A DNA stretch of 64,000 bases from Actinophytocola sp049647105 (GTDB lineage: Bacteria; Actinomycetota; Actinomycetes; Mycobacteriales; Pseudonocardiaceae). The translations under genes were made by a program, and so were the position numbers. Under the pieces are notes generated by a model. That model made no database searches and was not told the origin of the DNA. It was given only the letters and a program-made list of their open reading frames with translations. Shown one piece after another: positions 27,189-35,598 of the stretch. The stretch is from positions 12,202-76,201 of the forward strand of contig NZ_JBARWZ010000015.1 in NCBI RefSeq assembly GCF_049647105.1. Reading direction: 5' to 3'. Each line of letters starts with the position of its first letter. The stretch's first letter is position 1.

Positions 27189-28037
27189 ATGAGCAGTCTT
27201 GCGGGCCAGGGCGACACGCGTCCGGGACACGGCGGCGCCGGTCCCTTCACGACCGCGTCGCGCGTGCGGTCGCTGGGTGACGGCACCTTCGCCGCGAACC
27301 TGTCGGGCCCGTGGACGATCGGCGGCAAGCCACACGGCGGGTTCCTCGTCGCCATGCTGGCCCGCGCGGCCACGGCGGCGGCGGGCAGCGGTTCACCCGT
27401 CGCGGACCCCCTGTCCGTCAGCGCGCAGTTCCTTCGCGCGCCAGAACCCGGCCCCGTGCTGTTACGCACCGAGGTGCGCAAGATCGGTCGCCAGGCGACG
27501 GTCGTGGCGGTGCAGTTGGAGCAGCGCGGCCAGTCGTGTGTGGAGGGTGTGGTGACCACCGGCCGCCTGCCCCGGGAGCGGGCGGTGTGGTCGGACCTGC
27601 CCAACCAGCCTGCCGAGCCGCCGGGCAACGCGCTCGACCTGGCCGCCCTGCCGCTGGCGTCGGTGTTCCGCCTGACCGAGGGCTGCGACATCCGTCTCGA
27701 TCCGAACGGCGCCGGTTTCCTGCACGGCCAGACCAACGACCCGCCGCGCCTGCGCCTGTGGGCCCGCCCGCGCAGCGAACAGGTCGACCCGCTGTTCGCG
27801 CTCATGGCGGGTGACATCTCGATGCCGGTCACGTTCAACCTCGGCCGCTTCGGCTGGACCCCCACCGTCCAGATCACCGCGCTGCTCCGCTCGCGCCCCG
27901 CCCCCGGCTGGCTCCGCATCCACGTCGAATGCCGCGCGGTGCACGGCCCGTGGTTCGACGCCGACGCGACCGTCGTGGACGCCACGGGCCGCCTGATCTG
28001 CCAGTCCCGCCAGCTCGCCCTGTCGGCGAAGGCCTAG
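27189..28037 (+). CDS. Thioesterase-superfamily protein (TesB-like, Rv0499-like)
   Basis: The 282-residue double hot-dog protein carries SGPWTIGGKPHGGFLVAML at about 38-56, the acyl-CoA thioesterase helix with the typical GGxxxA pattern, and a second hot-dog half (about 150-280). The acyl-CoA substrate is unknown. ATG 27189 is the start. Its stop codon shares the CTAG tetranucleotide with the convergent L12-domain gene stop. Confidence 0.82.
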   Translation: MSSLAGQGDTRPGHGGAGPFTTASRVRSLGDGTFAANLSGPWTIGGKPHGGFLVAMLARAATAAAGSGSPVADPLSVSAQFLRAPEPGPVLLRTEVRKIGRQATVVAVQLEQRGQSCVEGVVTTGRLPRERAVWSDLPNQPAEPPGNALDLAALPLASVFRLTEGCDIRLDPNGAGFLHGQTNDPPRLRLWARPRSEQVDPLFALMAGDISMPVTFNLGRFGWTPTVQITALLRSRPAPGWLRIHVECRAVHGPWFDADATVVDATGRLICQSRQLALSAKA

Positions 28038-28624
28038 TTCAGGCCCCGGAAGTAACCATCCAGGCCACCGCCCTTGTTCTTCTTCGGCATGCGGTCCACG
28101 ACGTCCTTGCAGCGCCGGAGGTCCCAGCCGGTCTCGTCGCGGATGGACTTCACCGCGAGCACGACCTTGCCCGCCGCCGCCAGCTCACGGGCCCGCGCCA
28201 TGGTCTCCTCGCTGACCTCCCCGCGTGGCGCGGGCGGCTCGCCGGTGGCGGTCAGGGCGTCCGCGTACTCCTTCGCCTCGCGCAGGCCCATGCCGGTCCG
28301 CTCGCGCAGCTCCTTGATCGCGAGGATCGTCTTGCCCTCCGCCGCCAGCGCCTGCACCCGGTCGTCGTCGCGCCTGCGCGGGGCCGGGGTCAGGCCGAGC
28401 ACGTACTCCTTGGCCTCGCGCAGGCCCATGCCGGTCGCCTGGCGCAGCTCCTTGATCGCCAGGACCGTCTTGCCGTCGGCCACGAGCTCGCGCAGCCGGG
28501 TGGTGAGGTCCCCGGTCACCGGGCGTCGCTCGACCGGCCCTCGGCGGCGTCGCAGGGCCATCAGGCCCAGGAACAGGCCAATGGCGATGACGACGCCGTA
28601 CAGGATCTGCGTGCCAGTGGACAT
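28034..28624 (-). CDS. Membrane-anchored protein with three L7/L12 C-terminal-like domains
   Basis: The 196-residue protein has one N-terminal membrane helix (about 6-24), a short basic linker, then three copies of a module resembling the ribosomal bL12 C-terminal domain at about 41-79, 88-124 and 141-179. Copies 1 and 2 share GKTxLAIKELRxxTGMGLREAKEY; copy 3 has diverged to AVKSIRDETGWDLRRCKDVV. bL12 recruits translation GTPases to the ribosome. A membrane-tethered array could bind such factors or ribosomes, but this is inference. Start ATG 28624 is divergent from proC by 33 bp. Confidence 0.8.
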   Translation of the reverse strand: MSTGTQILYGVVIAIGLFLGLMALRRRRGPVERRPVTGDLTTRLRELVADGKTVLAIKELRQATGMGLREAKEYVLGLTPAPRRRDDDRVQALAAEGKTILAIKELRERTGMGLREAKEYADALTATGEPPAPRGEVSEETMARARELAAAGKVVLAVKSIRDETGWDLRRCKDVVDRMPKKNKGGGLDGYFRGLN

Positions 28625-28657
28625 GCCGCTAGACGCTAGCGTGGGACGCTGTCCCGC

Positions 28658-29473
28658 ATGACCTATTCCATCGCGGTGCTCGGGGCCGGCAAGATCGGTG
28701 AGTCGCTCCTCTCCGGGCTGCTCAACGGCGGCCGCCGGGTCGACGAGCTCATGTTCACCGAACGCCATCCCGAGCGGTCCGCCGAGCTGACCACGCGCTA
28801 CGGCTTCCGCGCGGTGGACGTCGCCACCGCGGCCAAGGAGGCCGACGTCCTCGTGGTGGCCGTCAAGCCGCAGGACATCGAGCCGCTGCTGGACGAGCTG
28901 GCGCCGAACATCGACACGAAGACGCTCATCGTCTCGCTGTGCGCCGGGCTGCCGACCTCGCTGTACGAGCGGCGGCTGCCCGACGGGGTGCCCGTCGTGC
29001 GGGTCATGCCGAACACCCCGATGCTCGTCGGCGAGGCGATGTCGGCCATCTCACCCGGCAGGCACGCCTCCGGCGACCACCTGGCCATCGTGGAGGAGCT
29101 GCTGTCGGTCGTCGGCATGGTCGTGCGGGTGCCCGAGTCTCAGCAGGACGCCGTGACCGCACTGTCCGGCTCCGGGCCCGCCTACTTCTTCTACCTGGTC
29201 GAGGCCATGATCGACGCCGGCATCCTGCTCGGGCTGCCGCGCGCGGTGTCGGAGAAGCTGATCATCCAGTCGGCCGTCGGCGCCGCCGCGATGCTCGCGA
29301 AGACCGGGGAGCACCCGGTGATCCTGCGCGAGGCGGTCACCTCGCCGGCGGGGACGACCATCATGGCCATCCGCGAACTGGAGAAACACGGCGTGCGGGC
29401 CGCGCTGCTGGCCGCCATCGAGGCCGCAAGGGACCGGTCGCAGGAGCTTGGCCGCCAGCACGAGGCCGGTTGA
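28658..29473 (+). CDS. proC: Pyrroline-5-carboxylate reductase ProC
   Basis: The enzyme catalyses the last step of proline synthesis, NAD(P)H-dependent reduction of P5C. The 271 residues show the Rossmann loop VLGAGKIGESLLSGL, VVAVKPQD, RVMPNTPMLVGEA, and the C-terminal signature ALSGSGPAYFFYLVEAM and REAVTSPAGTT. ATG 28658. It precedes the small HTH gene and bS22 in the same order as Rv0500-Rv0500A-Rv0500B. Confidence 0.96.
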   Translation: MTYSIAVLGAGKIGESLLSGLLNGGRRVDELMFTERHPERSAELTTRYGFRAVDVATAAKEADVLVVAVKPQDIEPLLDELAPNIDTKTLIVSLCAGLPTSLYERRLPDGVPVVRVMPNTPMLVGEAMSAISPGRHASGDHLAIVEELLSVVGMVVRVPESQQDAVTALSGSGPAYFFYLVEAMIDAGILLGLPRAVSEKLIIQSAVGAAAMLAKTGEHPVILREAVTSPAGTTIMAIRELEKHGVRAALLAAIEAARDRSQELGRQHEAG

Positions 29474-29607
29474 TCTTTCCAGGCGAATATCGCTCGCGGG
29501 ATCGCATTCGTCACACCAGTCCCGCTAGTCTCGGGAGAAGCACGTGCGTGTCGATACCGTCGGTGGGGAAGCCGACGGCGCGACACGTGTCGAAGGACGC
29601 GGTGAGC

Positions 29608-29826
29608 ATGCCGGCGAACAAGAAAGATCCGGAGCCGCCTGGCCTCGCACAGGTGCAGTTCCTCACTGTGGCCGAGGTGGCCACGATGATGCGGGTATCG
29701 AAGATGACGGTGTACCGGTTGGTGCACAACGGAGAGCTACCCGCGGTGCGAGTGGGCAAATCGTTCCGGGTACCGGAACAAGCAGTGCACGACTACCTGC
29801 GTAGCGCGTATTTCGACGCGGGCTAG
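29608..29826 (+). CDS. Small excisionase/MerR-like HTH protein (Rv0500A-like)
   Basis: The 72-residue single-domain DNA-binding protein has FLTVAEVATMMRVSKMTVYRLV and a wing GELPAVRVGKSFRVPEQAV, the BldC/excisionase-type winged HTH. ATG 29608 is preceded by AAGGA. A GTG 24 bases upstream in frame is an alternative. The target is unknown; it may control its neighbours. A -10-like TAGTCT at 29526-29531 would give a leader of about 70 nt. Confidence 0.82.
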   Translation: MPANKKDPEPPGLAQVQFLTVAEVATMMRVSKMTVYRLVHNGELPAVRVGKSFRVPEQAVHDYLRSAYFDAG

Positions 29827-29972
29827 GACACCGGTGCCGACCGCCCAGTGACGCCCAGGTAATCTTGATGCTCGTTGCCTGGTGTCATGGGGCGCGTCCG
29901 GTGGCCGGAACTGGTCGAGTGGTCGTTGCCGTTCCAGGTTGTACCGACCACCGAATGAAGCTGAGGTTCCGC

Positions 29973-30074
29973 ATGGGCTCGGTCATCAAGAAGCGCCGCA
30001 AGCGCATGTCCAAGAAGAAGCACCGCAAGCTGCTTCGCAAGACGCGCGTTCAGCGTCGCAAGCTCAAGAAGTAG
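29973..30074 (+). CDS. Ribosomal protein bS22 (AURKAIP1/COX24-domain)
   Basis: The protein is 33 residues and extremely basic, with SVIKKRRKRMSKKKHRK and a C-terminal RVQRRKLKK. It matches actinobacterial bS22, a small protein bound in the 30S subunit of mycobacterial ribosomes. ATG 29973 follows GAGG. It is followed by a clean terminator. Its position after proC and the HTH gene matches M. tuberculosis. Confidence 0.9.
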   Translation: MGSVIKKRRKRMSKKKHRKLLRKTRVQRRKLKK

Positions 30075-30088
30075 TTCCGCGGGTGCCG

Positions 30089-30120
30089 TGGTGGATGTCC
30101 GCCAAGTGTGACATCCACCA
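30089..30120 (+). terminator. Terminator after bS22
   Basis: A perfect 11-bp stem pairs tggtggatgtc (30089-30099) with gacatccacca (30110-30120) across a 10-nt loop, 14 bp after the bS22 stop. Confidence 0.8.
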
Positions 30121-30253
30121 TTACGGCATGTGACCTGCGTTAACTACTCGTTGCCTGCGACGAGACAATCACGATTTGGATGTAGAGTCGCCACCGGGTC
30201 CGCCACTGTGCTAGCCGGATCGCCTCCCGTTCGTGATCTGTCATCGGAGTCGT

Positions 30254-31165
30254 ATGGCGCCCAGAATCGTTCTCGTCACCGGAGTCGCCGACCAGCTCGG
30301 CGGCCGGCTGGCCGCGCGGTTGGCCGACGACCCGGAAATCGAGCGGGTCCTGGGCGTGGACACGGCTCCGTCCTCGGTGCCGCGCTCGACGCGCGTCGAG
30401 TTCGTGCGCGCCGACATCCGTGACCCGAGGATCGCCAAGGTGCTCACCTCGGCGCGGGTGGACACGGTCGTGCACGCCGCACCGCGTCCCGGGCCGGGGG
30501 CCAAGGAACGCAACGTCATCGGCACGATGCAGCTCCTGGCCGCCTGCCAGCGCGCGGAGACGGTGCGCAAGCTCGTCGTGAAGTCGACCGCCGAGGTCTA
30601 CGGCGGCGGCGCGGACGCGCCTGCCGTCTTCACCGAGCAGGACGCGGCCGCCAAGGGCGACGCGGCCGAGATCGAGGGCTACGCCCTGGGGCTCGCACGT
30701 CGGCGCCCGGAGGTCGTGCTGACCATCATGCGGCTCGCCGAGATCATCGGGCCGCACGTGGACAACGCGCTGACCAGGTACTTCTCCCTGCCGGTCGTGC
30801 CGACCGTGCTCGGCTTCGACGCCCGCGTGCAGTTCCTGCACATCGACGACGCGCTCGCCGTGCTCGAGCGCGCCACCACCCACGACCTGCCCGGCGTGTT
30901 CAACGTCGGCGGGGACGGGGTACTCATGCTGTCTCAGGCCATCCGCCGTGCGGGTCGCATCCCGCTGCCGATGCCGAAGGCCGCCATCGGGCCCGCCACC
31001 CGGCTCACCGGCGGAGGGGTCGAGTTGTCGCCGAGCCTGTCCCGGCTGCTCAGCTACGGCCGCGTCATCGACACCACCCGTCTCAAGACGGCTTTCGGGT
31101 TCACGCCGAAGTGGACCACCACCACCGCGTTCGACGACTACGTCCGCGGCAGTACGCACCGTTGA
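30254..31165 (+). CDS. NAD-dependent epimerase/dehydratase-like protein (Rv0501-like)
   Basis: The 303-residue extended-SDR Rossmann protein opens with LVTGVADQLGGRLAARL, a variant dinucleotide loop, and has VVKSTAEVYGG and RLAEIIGPHVDNA. The YxxxK catalytic pair is not intact: the expected position reads GYALGLARRRP, with no Lys. My recollection of M. tuberculosis Rv0501 is that it shares this change, so it may act as an NAD(H)-binding regulator or non-classical enzyme and not as a sugar epimerase. ATG 30254. It is 11 bp upstream of the acyltransferase gene, so probably co-transcribed. Confidence 0.8.
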   Translation: MAPRIVLVTGVADQLGGRLAARLADDPEIERVLGVDTAPSSVPRSTRVEFVRADIRDPRIAKVLTSARVDTVVHAAPRPGPGAKERNVIGTMQLLAACQRAETVRKLVVKSTAEVYGGGADAPAVFTEQDAAAKGDAAEIEGYALGLARRRPEVVLTIMRLAEIIGPHVDNALTRYFSLPVVPTVLGFDARVQFLHIDDALAVLERATTHDLPGVFNVGGDGVLMLSQAIRRAGRIPLPMPKAAIGPATRLTGGGVELSPSLSRLLSYGRVIDTTRLKTAFGFTPKWTTTTAFDDYVRGSTHR

Positions 31166-31176
31166 GGGGAAAGACA

Positions 31177-32118
<942 letters not shown>

Positions 32119-32120
32119 TC

Positions 32121-32288
32121 CGCCTCCCCGGGATTTCAATGTGTTGGTTCCGACCCAGCGACGCCTGCGGATCGCAGGTGGTTGGTGGCTGGGTGCCGTC
32201 GCTAGCCCGCCTCCCCGGAATTTCAATGTGTTGGTTCCGACCCAGCGCAGGCGCCAGTCATCGAGGTGGTTGGTGGCTGGGTGCCGTC
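32121..32288. repeat. Two 80-bp direct repeats, 87-bp period, variable core
   Basis: Copies lie at 32121-32200 and 32208-32288. Each has an almost identical 40-bp left arm (cgcctccccgg, then atttcaatgtgttggttc, then cgacccagcg), a variable 16-17-bp core, and an identical 24-bp right arm (ggtggttggtggctgggtgc, then cgtc). Acccagc in the left arm pairs with gctgggt in the right, so each copy can fold as a hairpin. The repeats begin 2 bp after the acyltransferase stop and fill most of the gap to the next convergent gene. Confidence 0.85.
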
Positions 32289-32356
32289 ACGTTCCCCTGA
32301 GGTCGCTGATGGTCAGGTCCAGACCCTCGCACAAAGACCATTCGGACAGGCCCCAA

Positions 32357-32479
32357 TTAGTCCCTGCGGTCTTCGCGTAGCTGCCTGCGGATCTCCGACT
32401 CGATGCCGCTGCGGCGGCCCATGTAGAAGCCGACGCCGAGGCAGACGACCGCCACGATCAGGATCAGGAACCCGGTCAT
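32357..32479 (-). CDS. 40-residue single-pass membrane protein
   Basis: MTGFLILIVAVVCLGVGFYM is a membrane helix followed by a basic/acidic tail GRRSGIESEIRRQLREDRRD. Its ATG overlaps the HAD-gene TGA (ATGA), which fixes the start and implies coupled translation. It is too short for most gene finders. The function is unknown; it may be a membrane partner for the HAD protein, itself ending in a possible membrane helix. Confidence 0.7.
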   Translation of the reverse strand: MTGFLILIVAVVCLGVGFYMGRRSGIESEIRRQLREDRRD

Positions 32480-33375
32480 GTCGCCCGCTTCCGGTAGGCG
32501 AGGCCAGCCGCGACGGCTCCGGCGAGCGCACCCGCGCCGAGCACGGATGGCACCCCGATCTTGGCGGCCTTGCGGCCCGTGCGGAAGTCGCGGATCTCCC
32601 AGCCCCGCTTGCGGGCCGCCTCCCGCAGGCTGCCGTCCGGGTTGACGGCCACGGCGGTGCCGACCACCGACAGCATCGGCACGTCGTTCGCGGAGTCCGA
32701 GTACGCCGCGCACCGGCGCAGGTTGAGCCCCTCGCGGGCGGCGAGCGCGCGGACCGCGTGCGCCTTGGCCGGTCCGTGCAGCATCTCGCCGACCAGCCTG
32801 CCCGTGTACACGCCGTTCTCGCTCTCGAGGACGGTGCCGAGCGCGCCGGTCAGCCCGAGACGGCGGGCGATGATCGTGGCCAGGTCGACGGGCGTCGCGG
32901 TGACGAGCCAGACCCGCTGGCCAGCGTCGAGGTGCATCTGGGCGAGCGCACGCGTGCCGGGCCAGATCTTGTCGGCCATCAGCTCGTCGTAGATCTCCTC
33001 GCCGAGCGACATCAGCTCGGCCACCGAGTGCCCGGCGACGAACGACAGGCCGGACTCGCGGGCGTTGCGGATGCCGTCGTGGGTCTCGCGGCCACCGATC
33101 CGGAACGCCACCTGCTGCAGCGCGAACCTGGCCAGGTCGGAGGTGGTGAAGAACTTCCGCGCGGCCATCCCCCTGGCGAAGTGGAAGATCGACGCGCCCA
33201 TCATCATCGTGTTGTCCACGTCGAAGAAGGCCGCGGCGGTCAGGTCGACCGGCGGCGGGAGCCGGTCCAACGTGCGATCGGCGCGCTCCAGCGCGACAGC
33301 CGCCTCGGCAGACGCCTCACCCGCGATGGTGGCGATCTGCTCGAGCGCGGGTCCTTTCCCACGGCCACGCCACAT
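32476..33375 (-). CDS. HAD-IB family phosphatase (SerB-like, Rv0505c-like)
   Basis: The 299-residue HAD hydrolase has motif I FFDVDNTMM (nucleophile Asp about 52), motif II LVTATP, and motif III/IV AYSDSANDVPML. It falls in the SerB/CicA subgroup that dephosphorylates phosphoserine or phospholipid-like substrates. The C-terminus has a Gly/Ala-rich helix (VPSVLGAGALAGAVAAGLAY) that may anchor it to the membrane. ATG 33375 or GTG 33381 starts it. In Streptomyces a similar gene lies next to bldN, as here. Confidence 0.87.
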   Translation of the reverse strand: MWRGRGKGPALEQIATIAGEASAEAAVALERADRTLDRLPPPVDLTAAAFFDVDNTMMMGASIFHFARGMAARKFFTTSDLARFALQQVAFRIGGRETHDGIRNARESGLSFVAGHSVAELMSLGEEIYDELMADKIWPGTRALAQMHLDAGQRVWLVTATPVDLATIIARRLGLTGALGTVLESENGVYTGRLVGEMLHGPAKAHAVRALAAREGLNLRRCAAYSDSANDVPMLSVVGTAVAVNPDGSLREAARKRGWEIRDFRTGRKAAKIGVPSVLGAGALAGAVAAGLAYRKRAT

Positions 33376-33572
33376 GGACACGGCATCGCCTCCGCGATCG
33401 ATCGAAACCAGTTACTCCATCCAACAGCGTAGCGAGCGCGCCTGCCTGGAATTTCGCCTCATTCGGTGCCCGCTTTCCGCATTCACCGAACGAACGGTCC
33501 ATTCGCGCGGTCAGGGAGGACCCCCGGGTTCGACACTACCGGCGATCACCGACATGACCGGCGGGTCGGGTG

Positions 33573-34730
33573 TCAGCCGATGCTCAGGCCCGGGAGGCCG
33601 GGCAGGAGCGGGGGCAGTTCGATGAGTGGTGGCTGTTCCGGCGTTTCGGTGCCCGGCGCGGGGACCTGGGTGTCCGCCGGTGCGGGGACGGACACGGTCG
33701 CCCCCGGCAGGGGGACCGGGGGCAGGCCCTGGGGCGGTGTGGCGGGCGGCGGCGCCGTGCTGGGGGTCCCTGTGCCGGGCGACGGCACGGCACCTCCGGT
33801 GGGGCTGGGCACGCTCGGGGCAGGCGCGCCGCCGGAGGTGGGTGCGGGCGGCGGCTGCTCGCACGTGCCGGTGGCGGGGAGTGCGCCGATGTCGTCGTAG
33901 GTGCCGGAGGTGATCTGGAGGCAGCCCATGCGGGCGGACAGTGCCTGTGCCCTGGCGGTGATCTTGTCGAGGAGTGCCTGGGTGGCGCTCTCCCGGTTGC
34001 GCGCGGCCGCTGGCAGGCGGGGCGCGACGTCCGCCAGCCTGCCGGCCTGCTGCGCCGACCAGTCGTGGAGGGCGTCGAGCAGGCTGCCGTTGGCACCGGT
34101 GGCGAGTGCGATCAGCTGGCGGGAGCCCGCCGTGGCGTCGTTCTCGAAGTCGGTGAGCGCGGTGAGGTAGGCCCCGACGGGTGCGTCGTCGGGGTTGGGG
34201 TAGCGGCGCGTGAGGGACTCGATCTCGCTGACCCTCGCGGCGGCGAACTCCAGGTGCTTGAGCGCCTTCGACTCCTCGCCGAAGGTGAGGCCCATGGCCG
34301 CGGCCTCGGCACTGCGCTTCACGCCGTAGAGGGCCTCGCCGGGGAGTGCGTCCCTCGCCAGCAACAGGCTCATCCCGGCAAGCGACCCGACCAGCGCGAG
34401 CACGGCCACCGCGGCGACGGCGAACCGGCCGCGCACCCCCGACAACGCCGCGCGGCGGGACGCGCGGCCGGTCGCTCGGCTGTGGGGGCTGGACGGCCCC
34501 GGCTTGGTAGCCGGTCTCCTGCCGCCGGGTCTCTCCCCGGCTCTGACGGCCCGGCCCGTTCTTGGTCTGTCCGGTCTGTCCGGCATCACCGGAGCGGGCG
34601 GCGGCGCGTCCTCGTCGTCCAGTGCGAGCAGGACGCGGTCGCGCATGCGCCTTCGCTCGTCCCCGGTCGGCGCGATCAGTGGCGCGAGCGAGTTCATGGC
34701 ACGCACGACGGTGCGGTCGTGCTCATCCAT
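33573..34730 (-). CDS. DUF5667-domain membrane protein, probable anti-sigma factor (RsbN-like)
   Basis: The 385-residue protein has a cytosolic N-terminal segment (1-95) with a helix (VVRAMNSLAPLIAP) that could bind sigma, one membrane helix (about 102-125), an extracytoplasmic DUF5667 helical domain starting DALPGEALYGVKRSAE, and a Pro/Thr-rich tail of about 100 residues. It follows the ECF sigma gene by 37 bp on the same strand, the standard layout of an anti-sigma factor. ATG 34730 was chosen; GTG 34745 is possible. The name rests on synteny with bldN-rsbN and is inference. Confidence 0.75.
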   Translation of the reverse strand: MDEHDRTVVRAMNSLAPLIAPTGDERRRMRDRVLLALDDEDAPPPAPVMPDRPDRPRTGRAVRAGERPGGRRPATKPGPSSPHSRATGRASRRAALSGVRGRFAVAAVAVLALVGSLAGMSLLLARDALPGEALYGVKRSAEAAAMGLTFGEESKALKHLEFAAARVSEIESLTRRYPNPDDAPVGAYLTALTDFENDATAGSRQLIALATGANGSLLDALHDWSAQQAGRLADVAPRLPAAARNRESATQALLDKITARAQALSARMGCLQITSGTYDDIGALPATGTCEQPPPAPTSGGAPAPSVPSPTGGAVPSPGTGTPSTAPPPATPPQGLPPVPLPGATVSVPAPADTQVPAPGTETPEQPPLIELPPLLPGLPGLSIG

Positions 34731-34782
34731 AGTCTCGCCGTTCACGTCTGGGAAACGAATCCGTGGTGGTTGAAGTTACGCC

Positions 34783-35418
34783 TCAGCGCAGCTCAGGCGG
34801 CAGGAGCTGTGCGAGTCTGCGCACCGCACGGTGCTGCAACGCCTTCACCGCCCCCTCGTTGCGTTCCATCACGGTCGCGGTCTCGGCCACCGACAACCCT
34901 TGCAGGAACCGCAACACAATACATTCTCGCTGGTCATCACCCAGTTGGCGGACGCACGCCAGCAGCGCGTCCCGCGTCGCGCCCGCGAGCACCTGCTGCT
35001 CGGGCCCGACCTCGACCGGCCGCGAGTCGTCCACCTCCGCGGTGGTCACCTCGAGGCGGTACCGGCTCGACTTCACGTGGTCGAGCACCAGGTTGCGGGC
35101 GATCGTCACGAACCAGGCGCCGACGTCGCGGCCCTGGTAGGTGACCGACGCGATCTTGCGCAGGGCGCGCAGGAACGTCTCACTGGTGACATCCTCCGCC
35201 AGTTCCCGGTCGCCGACCCGGAACAGGACATAACGAAATACGACATCGACGTACTTGTCGTAGAGCAGTGCGAACGCCGACCGGTCCCCTTCCTGGGCGG
35301 CGTGCACGAGCTCCCACGACCCACCGGCCTCCGGTGGCTCCACGGCAGACTCCTGTCGCGGGACCCGGGCATCCTCCGCTCCCGCTGCGTCCCGTTGAAC
35401 TGGGCGCACGGACGGCAT
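34783..35418 (-). CDS. ECF sigma factor, BldN-like
   Basis: The 211-residue sigma-70 ECF protein has a 33-residue N-terminal extension, sigma-2 (ALLYDKYVDVVFRYVLFRV, then LAEDVTSETFLRALRKI) and sigma-4 (RECIVLRFLQGLSVAETATVM, then EGAVKALQHRAVRRLA). In Streptomyces, BldN and its anti-sigma RsbN lie next to a HAD gene, a glutaredoxin-like gene, rex and hemACDB. That same set surrounds this gene, so orthology to BldN (aerial development) is likely. ATG 35418. The upstream region carries an IdeR-like box shared with the divergent ligase gene. Confidence 0.85.
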   Translation of the reverse strand: MPSVRPVQRDAAGAEDARVPRQESAVEPPEAGGSWELVHAAQEGDRSAFALLYDKYVDVVFRYVLFRVGDRELAEDVTSETFLRALRKIASVTYQGRDVGAWFVTIARNLVLDHVKSSRYRLEVTTAEVDDSRPVEVGPEQQVLAGATRDALLACVRQLGDDQRECIVLRFLQGLSVAETATVMERNEGAVKALQHRAVRRLAQLLPPELR

Positions 35419-35497
35419 GCTCGACTCCCTCGGCTGGTCCTCCTCCGGGCCGCACCGCCCGAGGAGACTTGAGCAGCATACGGGTAGTTACTCAATA

Positions 35498-35516
35498 GTA
35501 GGTAATGCTTACCTCG
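35498..35516. promoter_or_regulatory. Candidate IdeR/DmdR iron box
   Basis: AGGTAATGCTTACCT (35500-35514) is a 6+3+6 palindrome. Aligned to the DtxR/IdeR consensus TWAGGTWAGSCTWACCTWA it agrees at 15 of 19 positions, including both AGGTWA/TWACCT cores. It lies 82 bp upstream of the ECF sigma start and 84 bp upstream of the ligase start. Binding is unproven. Confidence 0.5.
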
Positions 35517-35598
35517 ATGAGACGCATGACGTGGTCGACCATGACGTGAGTGAGTCGTGCCACACTGCCCCAAAGGGTCGTCGAAGGAGAGGTTTCCC

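Noticed and set aside
32121..32288. The 87-bp repeats considered as coding (both copies read NFNVLVPTQ in one frame)
   Set aside because: The frame has no start of its own, continues from the acyltransferase shadow frame, and the variable core changes frame length between copies.
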